Made by a program: the position numbers and the translations under genes. A DNA stretch of 5,825 nucleotides from Kiritimatiellia bacterium (GTDB taxonomy: Bacteria > Verrucomicrobiota > Kiritimatiellia > RFP12 > UBA1067). A model generated the notes under the pieces. The model was not told the origin of the DNA. It searched no databases and saw nothing but the letters and a program-made list of their open reading frames with translations. The first letter of the stretch is position 1. The number at the start of each line of letters is the position of its first letter. This document shows positions 1 to 5,825 of this stretch, piece by piece. The stretch is taken from NCBI GenBank assembly GCA_016303225.1, contig JAEDMC010000173.1, positions 1 through 5,825 of the forward strand. Reading direction: 5' to 3'.

Positions 1-12
1 AGGCACAGTACG

Positions 13-276
13 ATGATGTCAAAAATGCGAATAGGGTGCGCTATGGTCTTGCTTTATTGCATCGTTTGCAGCATCGCTGTCGAGGTTACTGGACGGGGAT
101 TTTTCATGTTGGTCGGTGATATTGGCACGTTGCAAGGTGGTCGTGAAAGCCCTAAATGGGTGGGGCATGCTTTGGACATTGTTACAGGGCCAGTTCAAGT
201 CACTGTTCTATGGCCATTTCTTGCGATTAAAAGTATGTGCAAGCATGCTGTGGACAAGAAACAGGAGGCCTTATGA
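13..276 (+). CDS. Small hydrophobic membrane or exported protein of unknown function
   Basis: An 87-residue product that I do not recognise. A short basic start is followed by a hydrophobic stretch at about residues 7-23 (GCAMVLLYCIVCSIAV), which could be a signal peptide or a membrane helix. A second hydrophobic segment lies at about residues 52-74 (ALDIVTGPVQVTVLWPFLAI), and the tail is basic and polar. The cysteines near residues 16 and 19 do not sit in a good lipobox. The second segment faintly resembles the end of YceK-type small lipoproteins, but this is a weak impression. The start is uncertain: ATG codons occur at 13, 16 and 25, there is only a weak AGG at 1-3, and the frame is open to the window edge, so the gene could begin further left. 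Its G+C is about 46%, well below the hsd genes downstream, so it probably belongs to the flanking chromosome or another module. It ends in an ATGA overlap with the next short ORF. Confidence 0.5.
   Translation: MMSKMRIGCAMVLLYCIVCSIAVEVTGRGFFMLVGDIGTLQGGRESPKWVGHALDIVTGPVQVTVLWPFLAIKSMCKHAVDKKQEAL
263..268 (+). promoter_or_regulatory. Strong Shine-Dalgarno sequence before the 30-codon ORF
   Basis: AGGAGG lies 4 bases before the ATG at 273 and 10 bases before the in-frame ATG at 279. This is the best ribosome binding site seen ahead of any gene start here. It is far too distant to serve hsdR at 358, so it argues that something beginning at 273 or 279 is or was translated. Confidence 0.55.
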
Positions 277-365
277 AGATGATTGCAGATTATGAAATTA
301 CCGCCAAGAGGCAGCTGGGGAAGCCCCGCCGACCGTCTTGCAGAAAGGCATCCACACATGGCTGA
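273..365 (+). CDS. Possible 30-codon leader ORF or truncated gene start overlapping hsdR
   Basis: The reading frame begins MKMIADYEITAKRQLGK, ends KASTHG, and stops with the TGA at 363-365. Its ATG overlaps the stop of the upstream gene (ATGA), it has an AGGAGG ribosome binding site at proper distance, and its stop lies 5 bases beyond the hsdR start (ATGGCTGA). Two readings fit. It may be a leader ORF whose translation delivers ribosomes to hsdR. Alternatively it may be the first codons of an old gene that followed the small membrane-protein gene and was cut when the higher-G+C hsd DNA joined at about 300-320; the second half of the peptide (RRPSCRKASTHG) looks like out-of-frame translation of G+C-rich DNA, which favours the latter. 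No similarity to a known leader peptide is recognised. Confidence 0.35.
   Translation: MKMIADYEITAKRQLGKPRRPSCRKASTHG
342..348 (+). promoter_or_regulatory. Ribosome binding site that decides the hsdR start
   Basis: AGAAAGG lies 9 bases before the ATG at 358. The upstream in-frame candidates, TTG at 283 and ATG at 292, have no comparable purine-rich site at a workable distance (AGGAGG at 263-268 is 14 and 23 bases away). This supports 358 as the true start. Confidence 0.55.
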
Positions 366-3108
366 CGAACCAAAACCGGAAGAACGCGCCAGAGTGAAGA
401 TCGACGAGCAGCTCGTCGATGCGGGATGGCACATCGCCGACCGCCGCCACTTCACTTATGACCACAACGCGACAGCCCTGACCGAGGGGCTGCTTGATGG
501 CAACCACGAGGCCGACTATCTTCTTTTTGTCGACGGCAAGGTGATCGGAGTCCTTGAAGCGAAGCGCAGCGACGTCGACCTCGAGTCCGCAGCGGGAGGC
601 CAAGCCGCAAACTACGCGCATATCATACCCGAAGAGTATCCCCGCTGGAACGACGAACCGTGTGTTGTCCTTCTTGCAAACGGCGAGAAGATTCTTCTTC
701 GCAATCCCGGCACAGGCGAGTACAATTCCGTTTCGTCAATGCCCACGCCCAAGAAGTGCCTTGAGTTATCCGGCATCAAGTCTTACTGGGGCGGACTTCC
801 CGAATTGAAGGATTCCGAACGCCGATTCCTCCACGCCTGCCAGGTCGAGGCGGTGACGAATCTTGAGTCGAGCTTTCGGCGTGGTGCTGACAAGGCACTT
901 GTCGTCCTTGCCACGGGCGCGGGCAAGACCTATACAGCTTGCATGGCCGCGTACCGGCTTCTGTCCTACACTCCCGCCAAGCGCATCCTTTTTCTCGTTG
1001 ACCGAAACAACCTTGGCGAACAGGCCCTTAACGAGTTTGCCACATTCCGCCTTACTCAGAACGGCGCTCCATTTACGGACATCTTCATCACCGAGCGCCT
1101 CAAGGGAAATCAGGCGAACCCCAAGGCGAGCGTGACGATTGCGACCATCCAGCGCGTCTATGCTGCGCTGACCGGTACCGCCGCGAAGAGCGACGAAGAC
1201 GAGGACGACGAAGACCGCGAAGAGGTAGCCGCGCCAGTCACTGTGGACGGACGTCTTGCCAAGCTGCCGCACGACTGGTTCGACGCCATCATAATCGACG
1301 AATGCCACCGCTCGATCTATGGACGCTGGCGCGCCGTCCTTGAATGGTTTAACACGGCCCGGTTCATCGGCCTTACCGCCACGCCGTCGGCAGAGACTGT
1401 CGAGTTCTTCGATAAGAACACGGTCGTCAACTACACTTACGAGAAGTCGGTTGCCGACGGCATCAACGTCTACTACTCGATCTACCGCATCCAGACGAAA
1501 TCCGCCACGGACGGCGTCGATGTTGAGGCGGGCGAGACGGTCGATGTCTATACTCGCCGTACGCAAAAGACCGACACGCTTGTCACGGATGAACCAGCCC
1601 ACTACGCGGTGCCGCAACTTGACCGCGCCGTAGTCCAGCCTGACCACATCCGGCTTGTTCTCGAAGCCTACAAGAACGCCGTGTATACGGAGATGTACAA
1701 GGACGACCTCGCCCGCGATCCGGACTTCGCCTCTCTTCCGAAGACTCTCATCTTCGCCAAGTCTGAATCCCATGCGCGGCACATTGTGGAGATTGCCCGC
1801 GAGGTTTTTGACGGCCAGGCACCAGACTTCGTCCAGACGATTACCTACTCCTCTGGCGATCCGCAGAAGCTCATCCGCGAATTCCGGACTTCCCGCACGT
1901 TCCGCATTGCCGTGACAGTTACCCTTGTCGCCACCGGCACGGACATCAAGCCGCTTGAGGTCGTCTTCTTCATGCGCGACGTGAACGCCTACTCGCTCTA
2001 CGTGCAGATGCGCGGTCGCGGATGCCGCACCATCAACCCAGATCAGCTGAAGGCCGTCACACCGAACGCGAACGGAAAGGAGCAGTTCTTCCTTGTTGAC
2101 GCCGTTGGCGTGACGGAGCATCCGTTTGACGATGGCGCGGTCAGACCCGACACCCAAGGCCCCGCGCCGCTAACCTTGCCTCGACTCCTTGAGAAGCTCT
2201 CCCTCGGCATCGTGTCCGACGACAACCTGCGGCTTCTCGCCTCGCGCATGTCGCGCATCAATGCCAGATCGACTGAAGCGCAGAGGATGAAGTTCTCCGC
2301 TCTCGCGTCCTTTACGATGCAGGATATGGCCGAATCGCTCTTTGAGGCGTTGTCCGATGACTCTCTGCCGCCGTTCGCGTCTGCCTCGGAACCGAACACG
2401 CGCCGTCGCGCCCTTGTCGCGCCCCTTATTAACAACATATCTGCCCGCGACTATCTCCTTGAGTTGAACGCGGGGTACGTGGTCATCCAGAAGCCGGGCA
2501 AGGACGAGATCATCTATACGGGCTTTTCGGTTGCGGAGGCTCACAACGTCCTCGACGGCTTCGAGGCGTTCCTGAAGGCCAATCCCACGGGCAACGAGGT
2601 GATTGCGGCCATAAAGGAGGCGCGTGAGATGCGCTTCGACTATTCAGCGCTCTCTTCCATACGCGACGATTCCATACACTTCAACTCCTCCTTCTCCTGC
2701 CCCAAGGTCTGGAACGCTTACGCGCTCGTCCGGCAGGAGGACGTGGTAAAGCTCTCCTCCCCGACCGAGCGGGACGCGATGACGAACTGGCTTGGCCTTG
2801 CGCGGTTTGGGCTTGGCCGTTCGCAGAAGCTGTATTCGCTTCTTTCCTCTTCGCAGTACTTCTCCGCCGCGAAGCATTATGAACTCTGGAAGGGCCAGAA
2901 GCAACGTGGCGCGATAACTCCCGGACAGGACGACATCCTCAAGGAGGCTCTTGGCATAATCCTCTCCAACGGGGCGGTCGGTCGAGAGGACCTCATCAAG
3001 GAGGGGAATGTACAGCTGCTTGCCGAAGGTGTACGCGCATTCGGTTCGCCGCAGGCGTTTGACGTCGAACTCGCATCTCTTTCGTCATTCTTCATGAAGG
3101 CTATATGA
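358..3108 (+). CDS. hsdR: Type I restriction enzyme R subunit, EcoEI-like
   Basis: A 916-residue restriction and DNA-translocation subunit. In the HsdR-HsdM-HsdS complex it pumps DNA with ATP and cuts when the target is unmethylated. The N-terminal nuclease domain (about residues 10-120) shows the PD-(D/E)XK pattern: D53 in ADYLLF, E67 and K69 in LEAKR, then GGQAANYA with Q82 and Y86. The SF2 helicase motifs follow: Walker A TGAGKT at 186-191, DECH at 314-317, TATP at 340-343, TGTD at 526-529 and QMRGRG at 550-555. The last 280 or so residues match the EcoEI R C-terminal type by position and character. The length fits this short-R class. An acidic run (DEDEDDED) at about 279-286 sits between helicase motifs, probably a surface loop. 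I chose ATG 358 for its ribosome binding site and because MADEPKPEERARVKIDEQL is how relatives begin; 283 (TTG) or 292 would add 25 or 22 unlikely residues. The stop overlaps hsdM by ATGA. No frameshift is seen, so it is probably functional. Confidence 0.95.
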   Translation: MADEPKPEERARVKIDEQLVDAGWHIADRRHFTYDHNATALTEGLLDGNHEADYLLFVDGKVIGVLEAKRSDVDLESAAGGQAANYAHIIPEEYPRWNDEPCVVLLANGEKILLRNPGTGEYNSVSSMPTPKKCLELSGIKSYWGGLPELKDSERRFLHACQVEAVTNLESSFRRGADKALVVLATGAGKTYTACMAAYRLLSYTPAKRILFLVDRNNLGEQALNEFATFRLTQNGAPFTDIFITERLKGNQANPKASVTIATIQRVYAALTGTAAKSDEDEDDEDREEVAAPVTVDGRLAKLPHDWFDAIIIDECHRSIYGRWRAVLEWFNTARFIGLTATPSAETVEFFDKNTVVNYTYEKSVADGINVYYSIYRIQTKSATDGVDVEAGETVDVYTRRTQKTDTLVTDEPAHYAVPQLDRAVVQPDHIRLVLEAYKNAVYTEMYKDDLARDPDFASLPKTLIFAKSESHARHIVEIAREVFDGQAPDFVQTITYSSGDPQKLIREFRTSRTFRIAVTVTLVATGTDIKPLEVVFFMRDVNAYSLYVQMRGRGCRTINPDQLKAVTPNANGKEQFFLVDAVGVTEHPFDDGAVRPDTQGPAPLTLPRLLEKLSLGIVSDDNLRLLASRMSRINARSTEAQRMKFSALASFTMQDMAESLFEALSDDSLPPFASASEPNTRRRALVAPLINNISARDYLLELNAGYVVIQKPGKDEIIYTGFSVAEAHNVLDGFEAFLKANPTGNEVIAAIKEAREMRFDYSALSSIRDDSIHFNSSFSCPKVWNAYALVRQEDVVKLSSPTERDAMTNWLGLARFGLGRSQKLYSLLSSSQYFSAAKHYELWKGQKQRGAITPGQDDILKEALGIILSNGAVGREDLIKEGNVQLLAEGVRAFGSPQAFDVELASLSSFFMKAI

Positions 3109-4505
3109 ACATGGAACACAACGAACAGTCTCTTGTGCAGAAGGTTTGGCAGCTCGCGGACGTCCTTGCGGCGGCTGGAGTGGCTTTCACCGACTACATC
3201 GTGCAACTCACCTACATTCTCTTCCTCAAGATGGATGCCGAGGCGGAGGCGCTTGGCATCGAGAGCAAGATCCCGAAGGATTGCCGCTGGGCGAATCTCG
3301 TGGACAAAGATGGTTTCGACCTTCTCGAACGCTACGAGAAATCGCTTAAGAAACTCTCTGAGCAGCCGGGTCTTATCGGCACGATATTCTCCAAGGCGCA
3401 GAACAAGATATCCCAGCCCGCCCACCTCGCCAAGGTCGTGGCGATGGTTGACGCGCAGGACTGGCTTTCGCTCGACATCGACACCAAGGGTGCAATCTAC
3501 GAGGGCATACTTGAAAAGAACGGACAGGACAAGAAGTCCGGCGCGGGTCAGTATTTCACGCCCCGCGCCCTCATCAAGGCGATGGTGGACGTGACGAACC
3601 CGAAGATTACCGAGACTGTGTGCGATCCGGCCTGCGGCACGGGCGGATTCCTTCTCGCGGCGTTCGACCACATGAAGCGCGAGTCCCAGGATCGCCGCAA
3701 GCAGATGTTCCTCAAGACCGAGGCGTTGACCGGCTTCGACATTACGCCGCTTGTCGTCACGCTCGCCTCGATGAACCTCTATCTCCACGGTGTCGGCATC
3801 GACTCAAGCCCCGTCATGTGCGAGGATTCCCTTGAGAAGGAGCCGTCCCGCCTCTACGATGTCATCCTCGCCAATCCGCCGTTCGGAACCCGTCCCGCCG
3901 GGCTTGGCGAGATATCCTCGATGCGTCAGGACTTCTTCGCCAAGACATCCAACAACCAGCTGAACTTCCTTCAGCACATCATGCTTCTCTTGAAGGTCGG
4001 CGGCAGGGCGGCGGTCGTTCTCCCGGACAATGTGCTTTTCGAGGGCGGAGCTGGCGAGACTGTGCGCAAGAAACTCCTTGCGGACTACAACCTCCACACG
4101 ATCCTGCGGCTTCCGACAGGCATATTCTACGCGCAGGGCGTGAGGGCGAACGTGCTTTTCTTCTCCCGCGGCGGCAAGACCTCCGAGACGTGGGTTTACG
4201 ACTACCGCACGGGTGTGAAGCACACGCTTGCGAACAACAAGCTTGAACGCCGCCACCTCGACGATTTCGTCGCCTGCTACACGCAGAAGAAGCGCACCGA
4301 GACAGAACGCTGGCATCGCTTCGCCGTGGAGGAGCTCGTCAAGCGAGACAAGACGAACCTCGACCTCAAATGGCTCAAGGAGCAGTCGGACGACGATGCC
4401 GACGTTTCTCTCAAGGAGTTGCTTGCGGACATGGAGAAGTACCGCGATACGATAAACAAGGCCGTTGTCGAGTTGACAGAGCTTGCAAAAGGAATAGTAG
4501 AATGA
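3105..4505 (+). CDS. hsdM: Type I restriction-modification methyltransferase (M subunit), N6-adenine
   Basis: A 466-residue methyltransferase that uses S-adenosylmethionine to methylate N6 of adenine at the site chosen by HsdS. The methylation protects host DNA, and the complex is the core onto which HsdR docks. Residues 1 to about 130 form the helical HsdM N-terminal domain. The catalytic domain begins with GQYFTPRAL (148-156, motif X type), then the AdoMet-binding DPACGTGGF (174-182) and the catalytic NPPF (257-260), the gamma-class order typical of HsdM. A region ending DLKWLKEQSDDD and a helical, coiled-coil-prone tail (about 432-463) probably contact HsdS. The length is normal. GAAGG at 3096-3100 is 4 bases from ATG 3105 and 10 bases from the in-frame ATG 3111, so translation may begin at the third codon instead. 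It overlaps hsdR and the following gene by ATGA at both ends. All key residues are intact. Confidence 0.96.
   Translation: MNMEHNEQSLVQKVWQLADVLAAAGVAFTDYIVQLTYILFLKMDAEAEALGIESKIPKDCRWANLVDKDGFDLLERYEKSLKKLSEQPGLIGTIFSKAQNKISQPAHLAKVVAMVDAQDWLSLDIDTKGAIYEGILEKNGQDKKSGAGQYFTPRALIKAMVDVTNPKITETVCDPACGTGGFLLAAFDHMKRESQDRRKQMFLKTEALTGFDITPLVVTLASMNLYLHGVGIDSSPVMCEDSLEKEPSRLYDVILANPPFGTRPAGLGEISSMRQDFFAKTSNNQLNFLQHIMLLLKVGGRAAVVLPDNVLFEGGAGETVRKKLLADYNLHTILRLPTGIFYAQGVRANVLFFSRGGKTSETWVYDYRTGVKHTLANNKLERRHLDDFVACYTQKKRTETERWHRFAVEELVKRDKTNLDLKWLKEQSDDDADVSLKELLADMEKYRDTINKAVVELTELAKGIVE
4487..4493 (+). promoter_or_regulatory. Ribosome binding site that decides the start of the DUF1016 gene
   Basis: AAAAGGA lies 8 bases before the ATG at 4502, inside the end of hsdM. 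The frame is open back to 4370, but the extra 44 residues are arginine- and cysteine-rich shadow translation of hsdM. The site and the ATGA overlap settle the start at 4502. Confidence 0.6.
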
Positions 4506-5710
4506 CAAATTTAGACGAACCCACACATGGGGAATACGACGGTGCAGTCCAAATCATCAAGGCTGCGATTCTGCGGAGTCAGTACGCAGCCGCGCGTTCG
4601 GTGAACGAAGAGCAGCTGAAACTCTATTTTGGCATCGGCAAATATATCTCGCTCAATTCCCGCAAGGGTTTTTGGGGAAAAGGCGCCATTGATGCCATCA
4701 GCGAGCAACTGCAACGTGAATTACCAGGCTTGAGGGGGTTTTCGGCGAGAAATCTGCGTAACATGCGTACATTCTATGAGGAATGGTCTATGCTTGACTC
4801 TTCTTCTCATGCGATTGATATGCAACTTTGGGCACCCGAAGGCGCCAATATAGGAGGCGGTGGTTCTAATTTGGCAGTTGCAACTGCCAAATTGCCAGAT
4901 GAATCGTTTTGGCAGTTGAAACTGCCAAAATCGGCAGAATTTCCTTTAGAGGAGTTTCTAAGAATAGGTTTTACGCAGCATATCGCCGTGCTCACCAAAG
5001 CAAAATCATTGCCGAAACGCCTTTTCTACATAAGGCGGAGCGCAGAACAAGATTACTCCGTCGAAGAGCTTGAAGCGGCAATTGCCCGCGACGATTACCG
5101 CCATCAGGGTAGTATGCCGAATAACTTCACCAAGACTATTCCCGCCACAAGTCGGTCGCTTCGTGCCATTACGGCATTCAAGGACGAATATCTGCTTGAC
5201 TTCATCAATGTCGAGGAACTTGGTGCACGGGACGGGCAGGATGTAGATGAACGGGTTGTGGAGAATGCCATCGTCCACAACGTCAAGAATCTCATTCTAG
5301 CTTTCGGCAAGGATTTTACGTTCGTCCGCAATCAATATCGTCTGGACGCATTTGGCGAAGACCAGTATATCGATTTGCTTTTCTTCAACCGGGAATTGAA
5401 CTGTCTTGTGGCAGTGGAACTCAAAACAGGGAAGTTCAAGACGTCATACCTCGGACAGCTGCAGGGGTATTTGAGCGTCCTTGACGGCTTCGAGCGTAAG
5501 CCGCACGAAAATCCGTCTATTGGAATCATCCTTTGCAAGGACATGAACAAGTCATTTGTTGACTATGTCATACAGGACTACACCAAGCCGATGGGTGTGG
5601 CGACATACAAGACGGCAGATGACATGCCGGAAAAGCTGCGAAAGGCTCTGCCGGATGTAGAGTCTTTGCGGAAACTCCTTGACAGTGAATCCGATGGAGC
5701 TAAAGTATGA
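4502..5710 (+). CDS. YhcG/DUF1016-family PD-(D/E)XK nuclease domain protein
   Basis: A 402-residue protein of the YhcG type (DUF1016 N-terminal domain plus PDDEXK nuclease domain). The N-terminal part, about residues 16-95, carries family hallmarks: a vN-type segment before LYFGIGKYI, WGKGAI, and LPGLRGFSARNLRNMRTFYEEW. A variable linker (about 96-145) follows, with a GGGG-S stretch at 118-122 and a segment encoded by two inverted repeats. The C-terminal nuclease part (about 220-390) has FVRNQYRL, YIDLLFF with D291, VELKTGKF with E306 and K308, then GQLQGYL with Q319; together these form an intact PD-(D/E)XK site. Family members are often found in type I R-M loci, but their role is not settled. 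A nuclease that helps or regulates restriction is an inference. G+C of the first 300 bases is about 50%, against roughly 60-65% in hsdM, suggesting later insertion into the operon. ATGA overlaps at both ends nevertheless keep it coupled to hsdM and hsdS. Confidence 0.9.
   Translation: MTNLDEPTHGEYDGAVQIIKAAILRSQYAAARSVNEEQLKLYFGIGKYISLNSRKGFWGKGAIDAISEQLQRELPGLRGFSARNLRNMRTFYEEWSMLDSSSHAIDMQLWAPEGANIGGGGSNLAVATAKLPDESFWQLKLPKSAEFPLEEFLRIGFTQHIAVLTKAKSLPKRLFYIRRSAEQDYSVEELEAAIARDDYRHQGSMPNNFTKTIPATSRSLRAITAFKDEYLLDFINVEELGARDGQDVDERVVENAIVHNVKNLILAFGKDFTFVRNQYRLDAFGEDQYIDLLFFNRELNCLVAVELKTGKFKTSYLGQLQGYLSVLDGFERKPHENPSIGIILCKDMNKSFVDYVIQDYTKPMGVATYKTADDMPEKLRKALPDVESLRKLLDSESDGAKV
4868..4893. 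repeat. Perfect 26-bp palindrome inside the DUF1016 gene
   Basis: The left arm AATTTGGCAGTTG (4868-4880) is followed with no spacer by its exact reverse complement CAACTGCCAAATT (4881-4893). As RNA it could form an 11-bp stem with a TGCA loop. It encodes residues 123-131 (NLAVATAKL) in the interdomain linker. Confidence 0.9.
4907..4930. repeat. Second inverted repeat, 11-bp arms, same core as the first
   Basis: The arms TTTTGGCAGTT (4907-4917) and AACTGCCAAAA (4920-4930) are exact reverse complements separated by GA. As RNA it could form a 10-bp stem with a TGAA loop. It shares the GGCAGTTG(C/A)AACTGCC core with the palindrome 13 bases upstream and encodes residues 136-143 (FWQLKLPK). The left arm of the first repeat can also pair over 10 bp with the right arm of this one. 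Confidence 0.9.
5695..5699 (+). promoter_or_regulatory. Ribosome binding site of hsdS
   Basis: TGGAG lies 7 bases before the ATG at 5707, within the end of the DUF1016 gene. It supports the ATGA-coupled start of hsdS. Confidence 0.5.
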
Positions 5711-5825
5711 AGGTCGTAGAGCAGTTCAAGCGGCGGATTCTCGACCTCGCCATTCGCGGCAAGCTCGTTCCTCAGGACCCGAACGACGAACCGGCGAGCA
5801 TTCTTCTGGAACGTATCAAAGCGGA
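5707..5825 (+). CDS. hsdS: Type I restriction-modification specificity subunit (S), N-terminal fragment cut by the window edge
   Basis: Only the first 39 codons and 2 further bases are present. The translation begins MKVVEQFKRRILDLAIRGK and continues LVPQDPNDEPASILLERIKA. The pattern ILDLAIRGKLVPQDPNDEPAS is the hallmark opening of HsdS proteins of the EcoEI-like class, which matches the HsdR type. HsdS uses two target recognition domains to bind a bipartite DNA sequence and holds two HsdM subunits. Both recognition domains lie beyond the edge, so the target cannot be inferred. The ATG overlaps the DUF1016 stop as ATGA. The reading frame is open to position 5825. A methyltransferase-linked specificity subunit is by far the best reading, and completes the R-M-S set. 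Confidence 0.93.
   Translation, partial: MKVVEQFKRRILDLAIRGKLVPQDPNDEPASILLERIKA

Noticed and set aside
173..215. Possible sigma-70 promoter starting with TTGGACA at 173
   Set aside because: No acceptable -10 element at 16-18 bases downstream; not supportable.
317..327. GGGG-AAG-CCCC hairpin upstream of hsdR
   Set aside because: A 4-bp stem with no T-tract cannot act as an intrinsic terminator, and such short stems are expected by chance in G+C-rich DNA.
283..357. Upstream starts for hsdR (TTG 283, ATG 292)
   Set aside because: Neither has a suitable ribosome binding site, and the extra residues (MQIMKLPPRGSWGSP) do not resemble HsdR openings.
766..2157. Long open frame on the - strand (463 codons) opposite hsdR
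   Set aside because: Its product is arginine- and valine-rich without recognisable domains, and the opposite frame has complete helicase motifs. It is a by-product of G+C-rich codon use in hsdR.
2877..3788. Open frame on the - strand (303 codons) spanning the hsdR/hsdM junction
   Set aside because: No plausible domain or ribosome binding site; it lies wholly opposite two well-supported genes.
4370..4501. 44-residue N-terminal extension of the DUF1016 protein
   Set aside because: It lies inside the end of hsdM in another frame and gives a cysteine- and arginine-rich peptide unlike the family. ATG 4502 has a ribosome binding site and the ATGA overlap.
4868..4930. CRISPR-like repeat or intrinsic terminator
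   Set aside because: There are only two units with a 13-base gap, each itself palindromic and in frame within a gene. Hairpin 2 is followed by AAAA and then mixed sequence on the + strand, not a T-tract, so neither a CRISPR array nor a terminator fits.

Overview
The window holds most of a type I restriction-modification (R-M) operon on the + strand: hsdR (restriction and translocation subunit), hsdM (adenine methyltransferase), a YhcG/DUF1016-type PD-(D/E)XK nuclease gene, and the first 39 codons of hsdS (specificity subunit), which runs off the right edge. A small membrane-protein gene of unknown function lies at the left edge, followed by a 30-codon ORF that leads into hsdR. All genes point the same way, and every junction from hsdR onward is a 4-base ATGA overlap, so the four hsd-region genes look like one translationally coupled transcript.

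The organism is bacterial but cannot be named from this window. Base composition is mosaic: about 46% G+C in bases 1-300, roughly 60-65% in the sampled parts of hsdR and hsdM, and about 50% in the first 300 bases of the DUF1016 gene. That fits a horizontally moved defence locus, with the accessory nuclease gene coming from a different source than hsdR and hsdM. No transposase, integrase, tRNA, CRISPR array or convincing terminator is visible.

Expected function: HsdM and HsdS (with HsdM dimerised) methylate adenine at a bipartite target set by HsdS. HsdR joins them, translocates DNA using its SF2 motor, and cuts unmethylated DNA with its N-terminal PD-(D/E)XK nuclease. HsdR is of the EcoEI-like class (short R subunit, EcoEI_R_C-like C-terminus). 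All key motifs of HsdR and HsdM are intact, so the system is probably active. The role of the DUF1016 protein is unknown. Its catalytic residues are present, and its position between hsdM and hsdS suggests an accessory nuclease.

The most unusual structure is inside the DUF1016 gene: two related perfect or near-perfect inverted repeats (4868-4893 and 4907-4930), sharing the same GGCAGTT/AACTGCC core, lie in the segment encoding the linker between the N-terminal domain and the nuclease domain, just after a GGGGS-coding stretch. Also notable are the 30-codon ORF (273-365), which has the best Shine-Dalgarno sequence in front of hsdR and ends 5 bases past hsdR's start, and the sharp composition step at about position 300.
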